This document shows positions 1 through 7,568 of a DNA stretch of 10,317 nt, piece by piece. Position 1 is the stretch's first letter; every line of letters begins with the position of its first letter. The translations under genes and the position numbers were made by a program. The notes under the pieces were generated by a model. It had not been told where the DNA came from, ran no database searches, and saw only the letters and a list, made by a program, of their open reading frames with translations. This DNA comes from Candidatus Poseidonia sp. GTDB taxonomy: Archaea; Thermoplasmatota; Poseidoniia; Poseidoniales; Poseidoniaceae. The stretch is taken from contig DUIU01000164.1 in assembly GCA_013330155.1 (NCBI GenBank), positions 1-10,317 of the forward strand. Reading direction: 5' to 3'.

Positions 1-1188
1 GACAGTCCACAAGGCACGTATTGGGTCAACAACCCCCAGTCGACAGAAACAGGGTCTGCACGGTTGGTGTCGGGTGATTTGATCCTCGACTTCGAAGAGG
101 TTGGTACACAAATTGTCACCCTTTCAACCACGGACGGCTATGCCACCAACAGTTACCAAATCACGGTGGAAGTCTTTGACTCCGTTCCATTTTATGTTTC
201 AAAGGTTGACGATGGCTCAGGCCACCTCTATGTCGAGATGGCCGACACTTATGAGACGCAGACGCCCTCGGCCACTTTCGCCTTGACCGAGAGTGCACCG
301 ACCTTCACAGTCGTCACCGTCACATGGTCGCTGTGCAACGAACTTTCGGGTACCTGCGACGGCATCTGGGAATACGACTTGGACATGTCTCGTTCAAACA
401 CGGGATGGACACAAGAGATGAACATCCCCTCTTCCTTTGGAGAGGGTATGGCTCGCTCGAACGGGATGCGAAACATGGACTATATCGGTCTAAGCGTCCG
501 TGCAGTGGATAATGCTGGCCAGGATTACAAAACTTCGGAAACCACGAAGTGGATTACCACTGAAGCACTTCCTGCTCCTTCAGAAATGGACGATGCCCTC
601 ATTGAATGGTATGTCGCCGACCTTCTCGCTGAGATCGCCGAACTCGAAGCAGAACTCGCTGAGTCAACGAACTCGGATGATGTGGTTTCCCTCGATGCTC
701 GACTGTTGGAACTCAACACCAAACTCGATGTAGCCTGTGATGACCCCCGTGCTGACTGTCCTTCGGACGACCTCAAGAGTTCCAGCAACGATGGCACTTC
801 TGGTTTGAACACCAACGTGATTCTCATCGTCATTGGCGTGCTCATTGTCGCAGCCCTCCTAGGGCTGATGTTCATGCGCAGCCGTCAGGATGGGCTCGTT
901 GACCCTAAGTGGAACGAAGCAAGCCTGCCTTTCCATGATACTGTGGCCAATTCCATGTATGGGGGCACACAGGAACTCTTCCAGCAACCGGTGGCTGCAG
1001 TTGCTCCAGTAGCAGCTGTCGCTCCTGTCGCTCCAGTTGTTGCTCCGGCTGCCCCAGTGGTTGCTGCTCCAATTGCCGCACCGGCAGGCCCTCCGCTACC
1101 ACCTGGTGGCCTCCCAGCAGGCTGGTCGATGGAGCAGTGGACCTATTACGGACAGCAGTACCTCGACCGACTTAACCATCAACAGTGA
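1..1188 (+). CDS. C-terminal part of a membrane-anchored surface protein (5' end outside window)
   Basis: The frame is open from base 1, so this is the last ~395 residues of a longer protein; a TTG at 64 is not convincing as a start. The first ~170 residues are rich in Thr, Ser, Val and aromatic residues in alternating beta-strand patterns, like PKD/cadherin-type beta-sandwich domains of cell-surface proteins, with a Cys pair (nt 334-360). An acidic, Leu/Glu-rich coiled coil follows (about nt 583-735), then a second Cys pair (CDDPRADC), a single membrane segment (about nt 808-876) followed by Arg (MRSR), an Ala/Pro/Val-rich linker (about nt 985-1092) and a Trp-rich tail GWSMEQWTYYGQQYL. Inferred topology: large extracellular part, one membrane anchor, short cytoplasmic tail. 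No catalytic motif is visible, so the function is unknown; a role in adhesion, binding or envelope structure is only a guess. It lies 74 bp upstream of lonB on the same strand. Confidence 0.8.
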   Translation, partial: DSPQGTYWVNNPQSTETGSARLVSGDLILDFEEVGTQIVTLSTTDGYATNSYQITVEVFDSVPFYVSKVDDGSGHLYVEMADTYETQTPSATFALTESAPTFTVVTVTWSLCNELSGTCDGIWEYDLDMSRSNTGWTQEMNIPSSFGEGMARSNGMRNMDYIGLSVRAVDNAGQDYKTSETTKWITTEALPAPSEMDDALIEWYVADLLAEIAELEAELAESTNSDDVVSLDARLLELNTKLDVACDDPRADCPSDDLKSSSNDGTSGLNTNVILIVIGVLIVAALLGLMFMRSRQDGLVDPKWNEASLPFHDTVANSMYGGTQELFQQPVAAVAPVAAVAPVAPVVAPAAPVVAAPIAAPAGPPLPPGGLPAGWSMEQWTYYGQQYLDRLNHQQ

Positions 1189-1194
1189 TGTCAA

Positions 1195-1201
1195 CTTTAT
1201 G
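1195..1201 (+). promoter_or_regulatory. TATA-like box upstream of lonB
   Basis: CTTTATG sits just after the stop of the surface-protein gene. With normal archaeal TATA spacing, transcription would start near 1224 and give a leader of about 38 nt that contains the Shine-Dalgarno. No clear BRE is visible, so the call is tentative; lonB could also be read through from upstream. Confidence 0.35.
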
Positions 1202-1217
1202 ACCCCTCACAAGGGTC
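1201..1217. repeat. Small inverted repeat downstream of the putative lonB TATA box
   Basis: GACCC at 1201-1205 pairs with GGGTC at 1213-1217 across a 7-nt loop. It abuts the TATA-like box, so it could be an operator half-site pair; a weak 3'-end hairpin of the upstream gene is the alternative. Confidence 0.35.
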
Positions 1218-1231
1218 AATGGAAAAGCATA

Positions 1232-1243
1232 CCCCTAAAGGGG
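1232..1243. repeat. CCCC-TAAA-GGGG hairpin in the lonB leader
   Basis: Four C, a TAAA loop and four G form a perfect short hairpin ending 4 nt before the Shine-Dalgarno. No T-tract follows, so it does not look like an intrinsic terminator. In RNA it could modulate ribosome access, or it could be a protein-binding palindrome in DNA. Confidence 0.4.
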
Positions 1244-1247
1244 AGTT

Positions 1248-1255
1248 AGGAGAGG
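1248..1255 (+). promoter_or_regulatory. Shine-Dalgarno of lonB
   Basis: AGGAGAGG lies 7 nt before the GTG at 1263. This strong match to the 3' end of 16S rRNA decides the start of lonB and supports GTG initiation. Confidence 0.75.
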
Positions 1256-1262
1256 AAGAATC

Positions 1263-3335
1263 GTGTCGGATGAAAACGAAACCCCTGACGAAGAGAGCCT
1301 CCATGAGGCTGCTCAAGGTTTGGATGAGGTTGCGTCGGAGTCTCCACCACCTTCAATGACCGTTTGGTCACCCGAACCCACCGGTGCTGATGAAATCCTA
1401 GAGGAGTCTGTCGCCGATTGGATTGCTGGTGTGGAGTTTGAGTCGACGGCGGATGTGCCCATACCCGATCGCTTGGTTGACCAAGTCATCGGCCAAGAAG
1501 CTGGTTCAGTCGTCATCAAAAAAGCAGCAGAACAACGCCGACACATGCTGATGATTGGAGACCCCGGGACCGGGAAATCCATGCTGGCTAAGTCGATGAC
1601 GGACTTGCTCCCGAAAGATGCTCTAGAGGATGTCTTGGTTTATCCAAACGAGGACGACCAAAACGTACCACGCGTAAGAACGGTTCCAGCAGGACGGGCC
1701 GAACGAATCGTCAAGGTTCAGAAGGAAGCCATCCGTCAACAACGAGAAAAATCCCAGCGAATGCTTTTCATTGCCTTTGCCGCTATTGGATTTTTAATTC
1801 TCATTGCTGCGCTCCAATCCGGTGATTTGTTCACCCTTTTGTTCGGTGGTTTCCTCCTCGTCTTTGGATACATGTTCATCCGTAGCCGTTTGGGCGCCGT
1901 TGATGACAGTCGAATTCCAAAGGTTCTCGTGAAGCATGATTTGAATGAACTCCCTCCGTTTGTGGACGCTACGGCCACCCTCTCAGGGTCGTTGTTGGGC
2001 GATGTTCGCCACGACCCTTTCCAGTCGGGTGGCATGGAGACGCCTGCACACGACCGTGTTGAGCCTGGAGCGATTCACCGTGCTCACAAGGGTGTGCTCT
2101 ACATTGACGAAATCAACCTTCTTCGCTTGGAGGAACAACAGGCGCTCCTCACCGCCATGCAGGAACGTGCCTTCCCTATTTCAGGACGCTCCGAGCGTTC
2201 CTCGGGTGCGTTGACCAAGACCGAACCGGTGCCTTGCGATTTCATTCTCATCGCTGCCGGTAACCTGGACGCCATCCAAGGCATGCATCCCGCTCTACGA
2301 AGCCGTATTCGTGGATACGGCTACGAAGTCTATGTTAACTCTGAGATGCCAGATACGTCTCGAAACCGCCGCCGACTTATCCGTTTCATCGCTCAAGAGG
2401 TCCTTCGAGACCTTGACACCGTCCGTGAAATTCCCCACTTTGACAAAAGCGCTGTGGCCATCATCCTTCGGGAAGCTCAGCGACGTGCTGGACGGCGTGG
2501 CAAACTTTCCCTCCGTCTTCGTGAACTTGGTGGGCTGGTACGAATTGCTGGAGACCTTGCGGTTGAAGCTGGTGCTCCATTCACCTCCGCCGAACACGTT
2601 CTTGGGGCACGGAACATCGCTAAGCCCCTTGAACAACAAGTCGCCGACCGCATGATTGAACGCCGCCAGGATTACGCCATGCTGGTGAACAGCGGGGAAC
2701 GTGTTGGACGTGTGAACGGGCTCGCAGTTCTCGGTGCCAACTCCGGCTTATCGGATTTCAGTGGCATCATGCTTCCCGTCGAGGCTTTGGTCACCCCTTC
2801 TCAAGGTGGAGGCGGGAAAATCCATGCCACGGGTGGCCTGTCTGACCTTGCCAAGGAAAGTGTTACCAACGTGAGTGCAGTGATCAAGAAACTGACGGGC
2901 AAGGACATCTCGGATTACGATATTCACATTCAATTCGTGGACACACACGGTGTGGATGGAGATTCTGCTTCCATCACCATCGCAACCGCCATCATCTCTG
3001 CCCTCGAGAACATTCCCATTCGCCAAGACCTCGCCATGACAGGTTCCCTTTCCGTTCGCGGTGAAGTCCTTCCAATTGGTGGCGTGACGGCTAAGATTGA
3101 AGCAGCCGCACGCTCAGGTGTCAAAACCATCGTTGTTCCACGGGCCAATATGCAAGATGTTCTCCTCGACGACCGGTTTGAGAACATGGTTGAAGTTGTG
3201 GCTGTGGATACTCTTGATGAGGTCATGCAATACGCCCTCATTAAGCACGAACAGAAGGCCAGTTTGGTCGAGCGTTTGGAAGCGGTCATCGATCGTTTGA
3301 CCCCAGAGGTTCAAAGCAAGATATCGCTCGTCTAG
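1263..3335 (+). CDS. lonB: Archaeal Lon protease, membrane-bound LonB type
   Basis: LonB is the ATP-dependent, membrane-anchored quality-control protease of archaea; it unfolds and degrades damaged or regulatory proteins at the inner face of the membrane. The 690-residue product has an acidic N-terminus, then an AAA+ module with Walker A GDPGTGKS (residues 99-106). Two membrane segments (about 167-184 and 188-206) are inserted between Walker A and Walker B, the hallmark that separates LonB from soluble bacterial LonA. Walker B is GVLYIDEIN (277-285). The C-terminal protease domain holds the Ser-Lys dyad: Ser568 in DGDSASIT and Lys611 in [10 protein letters not shown], 43 residues apart as in other Lon enzymes. 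All key residues are present, so it should be active. The GTG start is fixed by a good Shine-Dalgarno. The leader carries short inverted repeats that might regulate it. Confidence 0.97.
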   Translation: MSDENETPDEESLHEAAQGLDEVASESPPPSMTVWSPEPTGADEILEESVADWIAGVEFESTADVPIPDRLVDQVIGQEAGSVVIKKAAEQRRHMLMIGDPGTGKSMLAKSMTDLLPKDALEDVLVYPNEDDQNVPRVRTVPAGRAERIVKVQKEAIRQQREKSQRMLFIAFAAIGFLILIAALQSGDLFTLLFGGFLLVFGYMFIRSRLGAVDDSRIPKVLVKHDLNELPPFVDATATLSGSLLGDVRHDPFQSGGMETPAHDRVEPGAIHRAHKGVLYIDEINLLRLEEQQALLTAMQERAFPISGRSERSSGALTKTEPVPCDFILIAAGNLDAIQGMHPALRSRIRGYGYEVYVNSEMPDTSRNRRRLIRFIAQEVLRDLDTVREIPHFDKSAVAIILREAQRRAGRRGKLSLRLRELGGLVRIAGDLAVEAGAPFTSAEHVLGARNIAKPLEQQVADRMIERRQDYAMLVNSGERVGRVNGLAVLGANSGLSDFSGIMLPVEALVTPSQGGGGKIHATGGLSDLAKESVTNVSAVIKKLTGKDISDYDIHIQFVDTHGVDGDSASITIATAIISALENIPIRQDLAMTGSLSVRGEVLPIGGVTAKIEAAARSGVKTIVVPRANMQDVLLDDRFENMVEVVAVDTLDEVMQYALIKHEQKASLVERLEAVIDRLTPEVQSKISLV

Positions 3336-3350
3336 GTAAATGACCGTTGC

Positions 3351-3376
3351 TAGTAGGATATCGGGGTGGCCTACTA
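3351..3376. repeat. Inverted repeat between lonB and the MFS gene
   Basis: TAGTAGG (3351-3357) and CCTACTA (3370-3376) form a perfect 7-bp inverted repeat with a 12-nt spacer in the 75-bp gap. A pyrimidine-rich stretch (CTTCTTTCT) follows within about 7 nt, so it may help end the lonB transcript. It could equally be an operator for the downstream transporter pair; ACTAATA at its right edge is TATA-like and lies about 35 bp before the MFS start. Confidence 0.4.
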
Positions 3377-3410
3377 ATACCGCTTCTTTCTACGGGTAGA
3401 TGGTCATCGT

Positions 3411-4742
3411 ATGTCTTCTGAGCGTGATGCAGGAAAAGGCGCTCTTCTCGCCCTCTTTCTCGTCACCATGATTGACATGATTGGTTTTGGGATTATCATT
3501 CCGTTCCTCACCTATCTGGTTCAAGACTTGGCAGAGGCTGATGGCGTTGTTCGAATCGGCCTCTGGGTTGGCCTCCTCATGACGGCTTACTCCGCTGCCC
3601 AATTTCTCTTTTCTCCATTTTGGGGTTCGTTATCTGACCGCATTGGACGTCGTCCTGTGCTGATGATTGGTTTGGTTGGCAACACGGTCTTCTTCACCGC
3701 TTTTGGCTTTTCAACAACGCTCTTGTTTGCTTTGTCCATGCGCTTCCTAGCGGGTGTTTTTAACGGAAACATTGCAGTAGCCCGGGCCTACATTGGAGAT
3801 GTTAGTAGCCCCAAACAGCTGGCGACACGGATGGGGCTCATTGGTGCTGCTTTTGGTCTTGGATTCACCATTGGCCCCTTCATCGGCGGCGAATTTTCGA
3901 ATCCTGCTGAACGTTGGAATCTCTTTGTTGGTACGGTGTTTGACACCTATCCGTACCTCTTACCCTGTGCCATTGCCAGTGCCCTCTCGGCCGGTTCGCT
4001 CGTTTTGGCCTACTATAAGTTGCCAGAATCCATTGATGTTGAGGCACTGAAAAACAACGAAGACGAGCGTCCTTGGGGACAGCGTATGTTCTCCATGGCC
4101 GCCAATTCCGCTTCCATGTTACGCACGCCAAGCATTGGTGCGATGATTTGGGTCTCGATGCTCTTCATTTTCGGATTCACCGTCATGCACTCAGTCTTCA
4201 TTCTCTACACTGAGATGGCGGTTGGCCTTGGCGGACTCGGATTTTCAGAGCAAGACAACGGCAGAATTTTCGCCATGATCGGTCTCTTTGGAATACTCAC
4301 TCAGGCCGTGCTCATCGGTCCGCTTACTCGACGTTATGGAACTCGACGTTTGATTCCAATTTCCGTTTTGCTAACCGGTATTGGTCTGACCCTCATCCCT
4401 TACACCCAATCATCCATGGCTTGGATTCAGATGTTGCTGGTGGTGTCATGCATCGCCATTGGAAACGGTGTGTTCCAACCCTCTTCAAGCACGTACTTGA
4501 CTCGAATCGCCCGAGATGAGGGCTACGACCTTGGTGTGGTTATGGGGGCTCAAGAATCACTCAGCGCCTTTGCTCGTATCTTTGGTCCACTTAGTGGGGG
4601 ATTGGTGTGGGAATTGACGGTTAACGGCTCTTATCCTTGGGATTACCACACGGCCTTCCATCTGTGTGGTGTGCTGATGGTCATTTCTGCAATTCTGACG
4701 TTGCGCCTCCCTCCACTCAAGCAGTTTGATGAAGCAGAATGA
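3411..4742 (+). CDS. MFS transporter, DHA1-like drug/H+ antiporter type
   Basis: A 443-residue, strongly hydrophobic protein with the length and about 12 membrane segments expected of a major facilitator. The first helix (IDMIGFGIIIPFL) resembles TetA-type exporters. The loop between helices 2 and 3 carries motif A (GSLSDRIGRRPVLM, residues 72-85), which gates the MFS cycle. Helix 5 carries the Gly-rich antiporter motif C (GLGFTIGPFIGG, 149-160), typical of proton-coupled exporters. The central cytoplasmic loop (about 204-230) is charged. It probably exports a small molecule across the cytoplasmic membrane, but the substrate cannot be read from sequence. No Shine-Dalgarno precedes the ATG. 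Its stop overlaps the start of the next gene by 4 nt, which indicates translational coupling. An uptake role for another solute cannot be excluded. Confidence 0.9.
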   Translation: MSSERDAGKGALLALFLVTMIDMIGFGIIIPFLTYLVQDLAEADGVVRIGLWVGLLMTAYSAAQFLFSPFWGSLSDRIGRRPVLMIGLVGNTVFFTAFGFSTTLLFALSMRFLAGVFNGNIAVARAYIGDVSSPKQLATRMGLIGAAFGLGFTIGPFIGGEFSNPAERWNLFVGTVFDTYPYLLPCAIASALSAGSLVLAYYKLPESIDVEALKNNEDERPWGQRMFSMAANSASMLRTPSIGAMIWVSMLFIFGFTVMHSVFILYTEMAVGLGGLGFSEQDNGRIFAMIGLFGILTQAVLIGPLTRRYGTRRLIPISVLLTGIGLTLIPYTQSSMAWIQMLLVVSCIAIGNGVFQPSSSTYLTRIARDEGYDLGVVMGAQESLSAFARIFGPLSGGLVWELTVNGSYPWDYHTAFHLCGVLMVISAILTLRLPPLKQFDEAE

Positions 4743-6226
4743 GCAGTTTTGGCTCGGAATGCTTTCAAGACCTCATGAATACTGGCTCCTCTATGGAAGC
4801 CGCTACACCAAAATGGACGAGTGAAAACTTTCGCCAGCGGTTGACGGTTCTTTCCCACGCAGCCATCATCATGACGTTGGTCACTATCTGGTTGATTCAA
4901 CTGGTCGATGTGCTCCAACCCTTGTTCATCGCCTTGGGCATTTATTTCGTGTTGAAACCGGGTGCGGATTCTCTTTCGGCCAAAGGATTCCCTATCATGC
5001 TCTCGTACATCACGATGCTTATGTTGGCGATTCTGATCGTTTTGGCGGCAGGATTCTTCGCCTACCAGCAAGCAGATGCCTTGCTTGCCGACGAGGAACG
5101 CATGGATGAATACACTGAATTGCTCGATGAGCGTTGGTCCGATCTCAAAGGCATGCCCCTCATCGGAGAATCACTCCTTGATGCTGGTGCATCGGAGAAC
5201 AGCACGATGGACAATGACCTTGCCACCATGGGGCTGCTTGAGGAAGGTTCGGGTGTTTCAGATGCCATTAATGGTATACTTTCAAGCGTGGGCATGTTCT
5301 TCATAACCGGTATCACCGTGCTGTTCTTTTTGTTGTTCATCATCTTTGAAGCGAGTTTGCTTCCCGGACGAATTGAGCGAGCCTATCCAGGCGGTGCAAG
5401 CGAGCGCGTGGCCATGATACGCGACCAAATTGAAGCGAGTGTGAACACCTATGTGGTGGTCAAAACAGGTGTCGGCTTTGGTACGGGTGTTTGTGCAGGT
5501 CTCGTCATGCTGCTGTTTGGAATTGACCTTTGGTTCACCTGGGCTCTCCTGACCTTTTTGTTGAACTATGTGCCCTACATTGGCTCTCTTTTGGCAACCA
5601 TCCCTCCACTTCTGCTGGGTTTCATCCTTCTCGAACCATCGATGTTGCTCATTTTGACGGTGTTATTGCTCACGAATCAGCAACTTTGGGGCAATGTTAT
5701 CGAAACCCGCTGGGCAGGCCGTGCTCTCGATATCTCGCCTGTTCTCTTGCTGGTCGTAACGGCCTTCTCCTTTTGGGTCTGGGGCATCATCGGCATGATT
5801 CTCTCCATCCCGTTGGTTGTTATTCTGAAGATCGTCCTCGAGAACATCGACGCAACTCGGCCGCTCGCTATCCTTCTTTCAGAACGGGCCCCGACGTTGG
5901 AAGAGGCGTGGCGAGAGGCCATCAAAGACGGACGCATCACGGCTTACGAACAACGCATGCTGGGTGAACTTCAAACCGTTTTGGGCTACACAGACGGCCA
6001 GGTCAAACTCATCTCTGCCCGTATTGCTGCAGAATACGCCCTTCGTCGCGGACGATTGAGCATTGACCAAATTGGGCTCATACGCGTTGGAATTGACCAC
6101 ATGCCGCTGCCACAGAAGTGGAGCGACCAACTGGAAGAAATTGTCACTGAAGGGAAATTGTCCGTGAAGGAACGTCTTTTCCTCGGTCGACTCGTCTTTG
6201 CTTTGTCCGATGACGAAGAAGAATGA
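4739..6226 (+). CDS. AI-2E/PerM (UPF0118) family membrane protein with a repeated C-terminal tail
   Basis: A 495-residue protein. Residues ~36-370 match the AI-2E transporter fold: membrane segments near 40-72 and 86-109, an acidic soluble loop (111-180), further segments from 185, the family signature NYVPYIGSLLATIPP (276-290), and the GNVIE...SPVLL...WGIIGM...P block (318-359). Known relatives include E. coli YdgG/TqsA, linked to AI-2 export, and Na+(Li+)/H+ antiporters; the substrate here is unknown. After the last helix a ~120-residue soluble tail holds three degenerate repeats centred on DGRITAYE (397-404), RGRLSIDQ (437-444) and EGKLSVKE (471-478), resembling TerB-like or EF-hand-like 'DG.I...E..L..L' helical pairs. 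The ATG overlaps the MFS stop (ATGA) and has no Shine-Dalgarno, so it is probably translated by coupling. Met13 and Met19 are alternative starts. Confidence 0.9.
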   Translation: MSSFGSECFQDLMNTGSSMEAATPKWTSENFRQRLTVLSHAAIIMTLVTIWLIQLVDVLQPLFIALGIYFVLKPGADSLSAKGFPIMLSYITMLMLAILIVLAAGFFAYQQADALLADEERMDEYTELLDERWSDLKGMPLIGESLLDAGASENSTMDNDLATMGLLEEGSGVSDAINGILSSVGMFFITGITVLFFLLFIIFEASLLPGRIERAYPGGASERVAMIRDQIEASVNTYVVVKTGVGFGTGVCAGLVMLLFGIDLWFTWALLTFLLNYVPYIGSLLATIPPLLLGFILLEPSMLLILTVLLLTNQQLWGNVIETRWAGRALDISPVLLLVVTAFSFWVWGIIGMILSIPLVVILKIVLENIDATRPLAILLSERAPTLEEAWREAIKDGRITAYEQRMLGELQTVLGYTDGQVKLISARIAAEYALRRGRLSIDQIGLIRVGIDHMPLPQKWSDQLEEIVTEGKLSVKERLFLGRLVFALSDDEEE

Positions 6227-6227
6227 A

Positions 6228-6494
6228 TCAAAGAATTGCCGTCAAAATGCGCTCGAGTTCCGTGTTGATCGTCAAAATCAGCGTTCCAAATTCGGGTGGG
6301 ATGTTGGGGTCTTCGTAGAGTTCTTCCAATTTGGATTGGGCCATGGCAATGCGAACGTCAAGTTTCTTGCCTTTGTTGAGCAACCAGTTTTCACAGGCTT
6401 CTTTGGCCTGACGACGGATGTTTCGTGGAACTTTGGGATCATCGATTTGATTGATGACCGTGGCAACTTGTTCTAATCGTTCTTCGATGTCCAT
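6228..6494 (-). CDS. UPF0147 family protein
   Basis: An 88-residue, mostly helical, charged protein. The block DDPKVPRNIRRQAKEA (residues 18-33) followed by LYEDPNIPPEFGTLI (59-73) is the signature of UPF0147, a small conserved archaeal family of unknown function. The ATG at 6494 is chosen because AAGGTGA lies 5-6 nt upstream and the family normally begins with a short acidic helix here; a longer in-frame reading would run into the divergent gene. It reads towards the AI-2E gene, and the two stops are 1 nt apart. A divergent promoter is shared with the A24 peptidase. Confidence 0.88.
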   Translation of the reverse strand: MDIEERLEQVATVINQIDDPKVPRNIRRQAKEACENWLLNKGKKLDVRIAMAQSKLEELYEDPNIPPEFGTLILTINTELERILTAIL

Positions 6495-6499
6495 GGTCG

Positions 6500-6506
6500 T
6501 CACCTT
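6500..6506 (-). promoter_or_regulatory. Shine-Dalgarno of the UPF0147 gene
   Basis: On the minus strand AAGGTGA ends 5 nt before the ATG at 6494, which decides that start over the longer open frame. Confidence 0.6.
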
Positions 6507-6538
6507 GTTGCACGCATGGTTTGCTGAACGGCGGCCGT

Positions 6539-6545
6539 CTTTAAG
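6539..6545. promoter_or_regulatory. Palindromic TATA-like box shared by UPF0147 and the A24 peptidase
   Basis: CTTTAAG reads CTTAAAG on the other strand, so it can serve as a TATA box both ways. Its centre is 26 bp from the peptidase ATG at 6569, implying a leaderless transcript. In the other direction transcription would begin near 6517, giving UPF0147 a ~23-nt leader that includes its Shine-Dalgarno. No other TATA-like site stands out in the 74-bp gap. Confidence 0.5.
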
Positions 6546-6568
6546 TTGATGGCCGGCTTGGTTCTTCC

Positions 6569-7564
6569 ATGGAGGCGACCAACGAGGCCATTTTGGGATG
6601 GACACGAGTGGGTGTACTTCTGCTCGGTCTTGGCTGGGCGGCGTGGATGGACCACAAGGATCGGCGTGTGGCCAATGAACATTGGATTGTATGGGCAAAA
6701 CCAGCCATCTTCATTTGGGCGCTTGACCTCATGGTTCAAGGTGCAGATTGGACCATTTACTTGACCGCAGCTGCCGTTGTGGCCTATGCCAGTGTCTCCG
6801 TTTTCGGCAGGCCAACGCTGGGCGAGGCCCTCAAGGGGTCGTGGATGGACCGTTCGTTTTTGTTGTGGTACCTTGCTGGAGCCATCGGTGTGGTGGCCGG
6901 TGCTTTGCAATATCAATCCACGACACCGGTGGACGTGCTTCTCAATGAGGGTGACCCGATGGGCATGCTTTGGTGGAAGACCGCTTCCCTCTTTGCGGTC
7001 ATCCTTCTCATCGACTTGGCTTGGCGGTTGCGTTTGCTTCACGGCGGGGCTGACGCCAAAGCGCTGATGTGGGTCAGCCTGCTTTTCCCAAGCTGGGCTA
7101 CAGTGCCACTTCCCATGAGCAGCATGGGCGACGGTGCTGTGGTCGCTCTTCCAGTGAGCATCGCTCTCCTGATTTGGGGAGGTCTTGCCTTCCTGTTCAT
7201 ACCGTTCGTCATGCTCGGTTTGAACATCAAACGAGGGAGCATCAAACGGTTCGGAGATTTACGCCTCGCTTGGCATGCTTCCACGATGTCCATTGAGGAT
7301 GTCCCTCAGCGCCATGTTTGGTTACTCACGACGACGATGGCCCTCCCCAGTGGTGAGACTCGCGTTGTTCATTCAACAAGGGCTCCTCGAACCACGCCCA
7401 GCGATAAGGAATTGGACGCAGACTTGGAAGAACTTCGTTCGCTTGGAGTCGAAAAGGTGTGGGTGAGCCACAAAATGCCGCTTCTCGTCTTCTTGTTCCC
7501 AGCCGTGCTTCCGCTCGTGTTGTTTGGAGACCCAACCACGTTGCTGATGCACTTTATCGGGTGA
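6569..7564 (+). CDS. Archaeal A24 family (preflagellin/prepilin-type) peptidase
   Basis: A 331-residue polytopic membrane protein. Near the end of the first helix lies WMDHKDRRVANEHW (residues 26-39), the first aspartate motif of type IV prepilin/preflagellin peptidases (candidate Asp28). The second, GGADAKAL (159-166), is the archaeal form of GxGD (candidate Asp162), followed by a hydrophobic LLFP. The region from ~215, with a loop and then a final membrane segment (304-320), resembles the archaeal A24 C-terminal domain. Such enzymes remove class III signal peptides from archaellins and pilins at the cytoplasmic membrane face. The distance between the two Asp (134 residues) is about twice that recalled for FlaK and PibD and includes extra hydrophobic segments. 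No pilin or archaellum gene is in the window. The ATG sits 26 bp from a TATA-like box, consistent with leaderless translation. Confidence 0.85.
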   Translation: MEATNEAILGWTRVGVLLLGLGWAAWMDHKDRRVANEHWIVWAKPAIFIWALDLMVQGADWTIYLTAAAVVAYASVSVFGRPTLGEALKGSWMDRSFLLWYLAGAIGVVAGALQYQSTTPVDVLLNEGDPMGMLWWKTASLFAVILLIDLAWRLRLLHGGADAKALMWVSLLFPSWATVPLPMSSMGDGAVVALPVSIALLIWGGLAFLFIPFVMLGLNIKRGSIKRFGDLRLAWHASTMSIEDVPQRHVWLLTTTMALPSGETRVVHSTRAPRTTPSDKELDADLEELRSLGVEKVWVSHKMPLLVFLFPAVLPLVLFGDPTTLLMHFIG

Positions 7565-7568
7565 ACGA

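Noticed and set aside
525..875. 116-codon minus-strand open frame
   Set aside because: Ser/Arg-rich shadow of the surface-protein gene with no domain-like pattern.
970..1095. GTTGCTCC-like DNA repeats
   Set aside because: Imperfect units that follow from an Ala/Pro/Val-rich linker in the protein; not a separate repeat element or CRISPR.
64..1188. Complete gene starting at TTG 64
   Set aside because: The frame is open and protein-like (WVNNPQSTETGSARL) back to base 1, and no Shine-Dalgarno precedes the TTG; the gene runs in from the left.
2295..2655. 114-codon open frames on both strands inside lonB
   Set aside because: Both lie wholly within the intact, recognisable Lon coding frame and look non-protein-like.
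4643..5071. 142-codon minus-strand open frame across the MFS/AI-2E junction
   Set aside because: His/Arg/Gln-rich composition typical of a shadow, antisense to two recognised proteins.
6228..6698. Longer 156-residue version of UPF0147
   Set aside because: The extra N-terminal part is Pro/His-rich, overlaps the divergent peptidase gene and is not family-like; the internal ATG has a Shine-Dalgarno.
6500..7042. 180-codon minus-strand open frame opposite the peptidase
   Set aside because: Opposite strand of a recognised membrane enzyme, with low-quality composition.
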